DNA from: Diatrype stigma
Taxonomy: Eukaryota > Ascomycota > Sordariomycetes > Xylariales > Diatrypaceae
Assembly: GCA_022225965.2 (NCBI GenBank)
Contig: JAKJXP020000024.1
Span: forward strand, 1-64,000
Reading direction: 5' to 3'
DNA length: 64,000 nucleotides
Shown here in pieces: positions 63,822 to 64,000 of the stretch. How positions within the stretch are numbered: the first letter of the stretch is position 1; the number at the start of each line of letters is the position of its first letter. Under the pieces are notes generated by a model that was given only the letters and a program-made list of their open reading frames with translations, made no database searches and had not been told where the DNA came from. A program made the translations under genes and the position numbers.

Positions 63822-64000
63822 ATCATGAACTGAGGAGAGAGACGATGACCGTGGATGGCACGATGAGATGACATGTCCCATATAATGGAGACGAACGAAT
63901 GATGAGCTCGACTTTGATTGATGGATCGAGCCCCATCTTGTAAATTACCACTATTCCTAGGAATCACCCTGGCGGATATGAGGGTGACAGCTGTGGCTGT
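63822..64000. other. 3' flank to window end
   Basis: No further feature is recognised in the last 180 bases. Confidence 0.5.

Noticed and set aside
1..64000. CRISPR arrays, operons, Shine-Dalgarno sites, riboswitches
   Set aside because: The window is a fungal nuclear sequence with spliceosomal introns; none of these signals is expected and none was seen.

Overview
The window is nuclear DNA from a filamentous ascomycete (Pezizomycotina, most likely a Sordariomycete; I do not go below that rank). The evidence is short 50-150 nt introns with GTAAGT/GTACGT donors, compact intron-poor genes, fungal versions of housekeeping genes (eS24, OLA1, NAA10, eIF2B-beta, NEM1, EFM3, mitochondrial release factor 1), GPI-anchored secreted proteins, a fungal tyrosinase, an intron-containing tRNA-Ser(CGA), and an AT-rich block whose duplicated ends differ only by transitions, as repeat-induced point mutation (RIP) would leave them. 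Exon boundaries below were worked out by hand from splice signals, reading frame and family conservation.

Layout. 0-8 kb is accessory: a 7-TM rhodopsin-domain protein cut by the window edge, an AAA-ATPase remnant, a MetE-like enzyme, a decayed membrane-protein gene and an intact ORF of uncertain family. 8-16 kb holds an arylsulfotransferase-like secreted protein divergent from an MFS exporter, then a 5'-nucleotidase-type metallophosphatase. 16.7-24.3 kb carries three genes of one small four-TM membrane family, all on the minus strand; the decayed copy at 6.2-6.9 kb is a fourth. A 2.8 kb AT-rich repeat block lies between the second and third intact genes. 25-28 kb is a divergent housekeeping pair (EFM3 and eS24). 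28-36 kb is a gene-poor stretch with three secreted, probably GPI-anchored proteins. 36-40 kb holds mitochondrial release factor 1, tRNA-Ser and an RBR ubiquitin ligase. 41.6-44 kb is a six-exon tyrosinase, followed by a solo LTR with perfect target-site duplication and a 15-bp minisatellite. 45.7-64 kb is mostly housekeeping: a C2H2 protein, OLA1, a decayed MFS fragment, NAA10, a large low-complexity protein, eIF2B-beta, NEM1 and a small membrane protein.

The housekeeping genes touch on translation (eS24, eIF2B-beta, EFM3 on eEF2, OLA1, NAA10, mRF1) and lipid/nuclear-envelope control (NEM1), but there is no sign that they form one functional cluster. The most unusual feature is the local family of four-TM proteins beside the RIP-type repeat block. 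The mobile-element evidence is one solo LTR, one RIP-degraded repeat island and one foldback-like inverted repeat.
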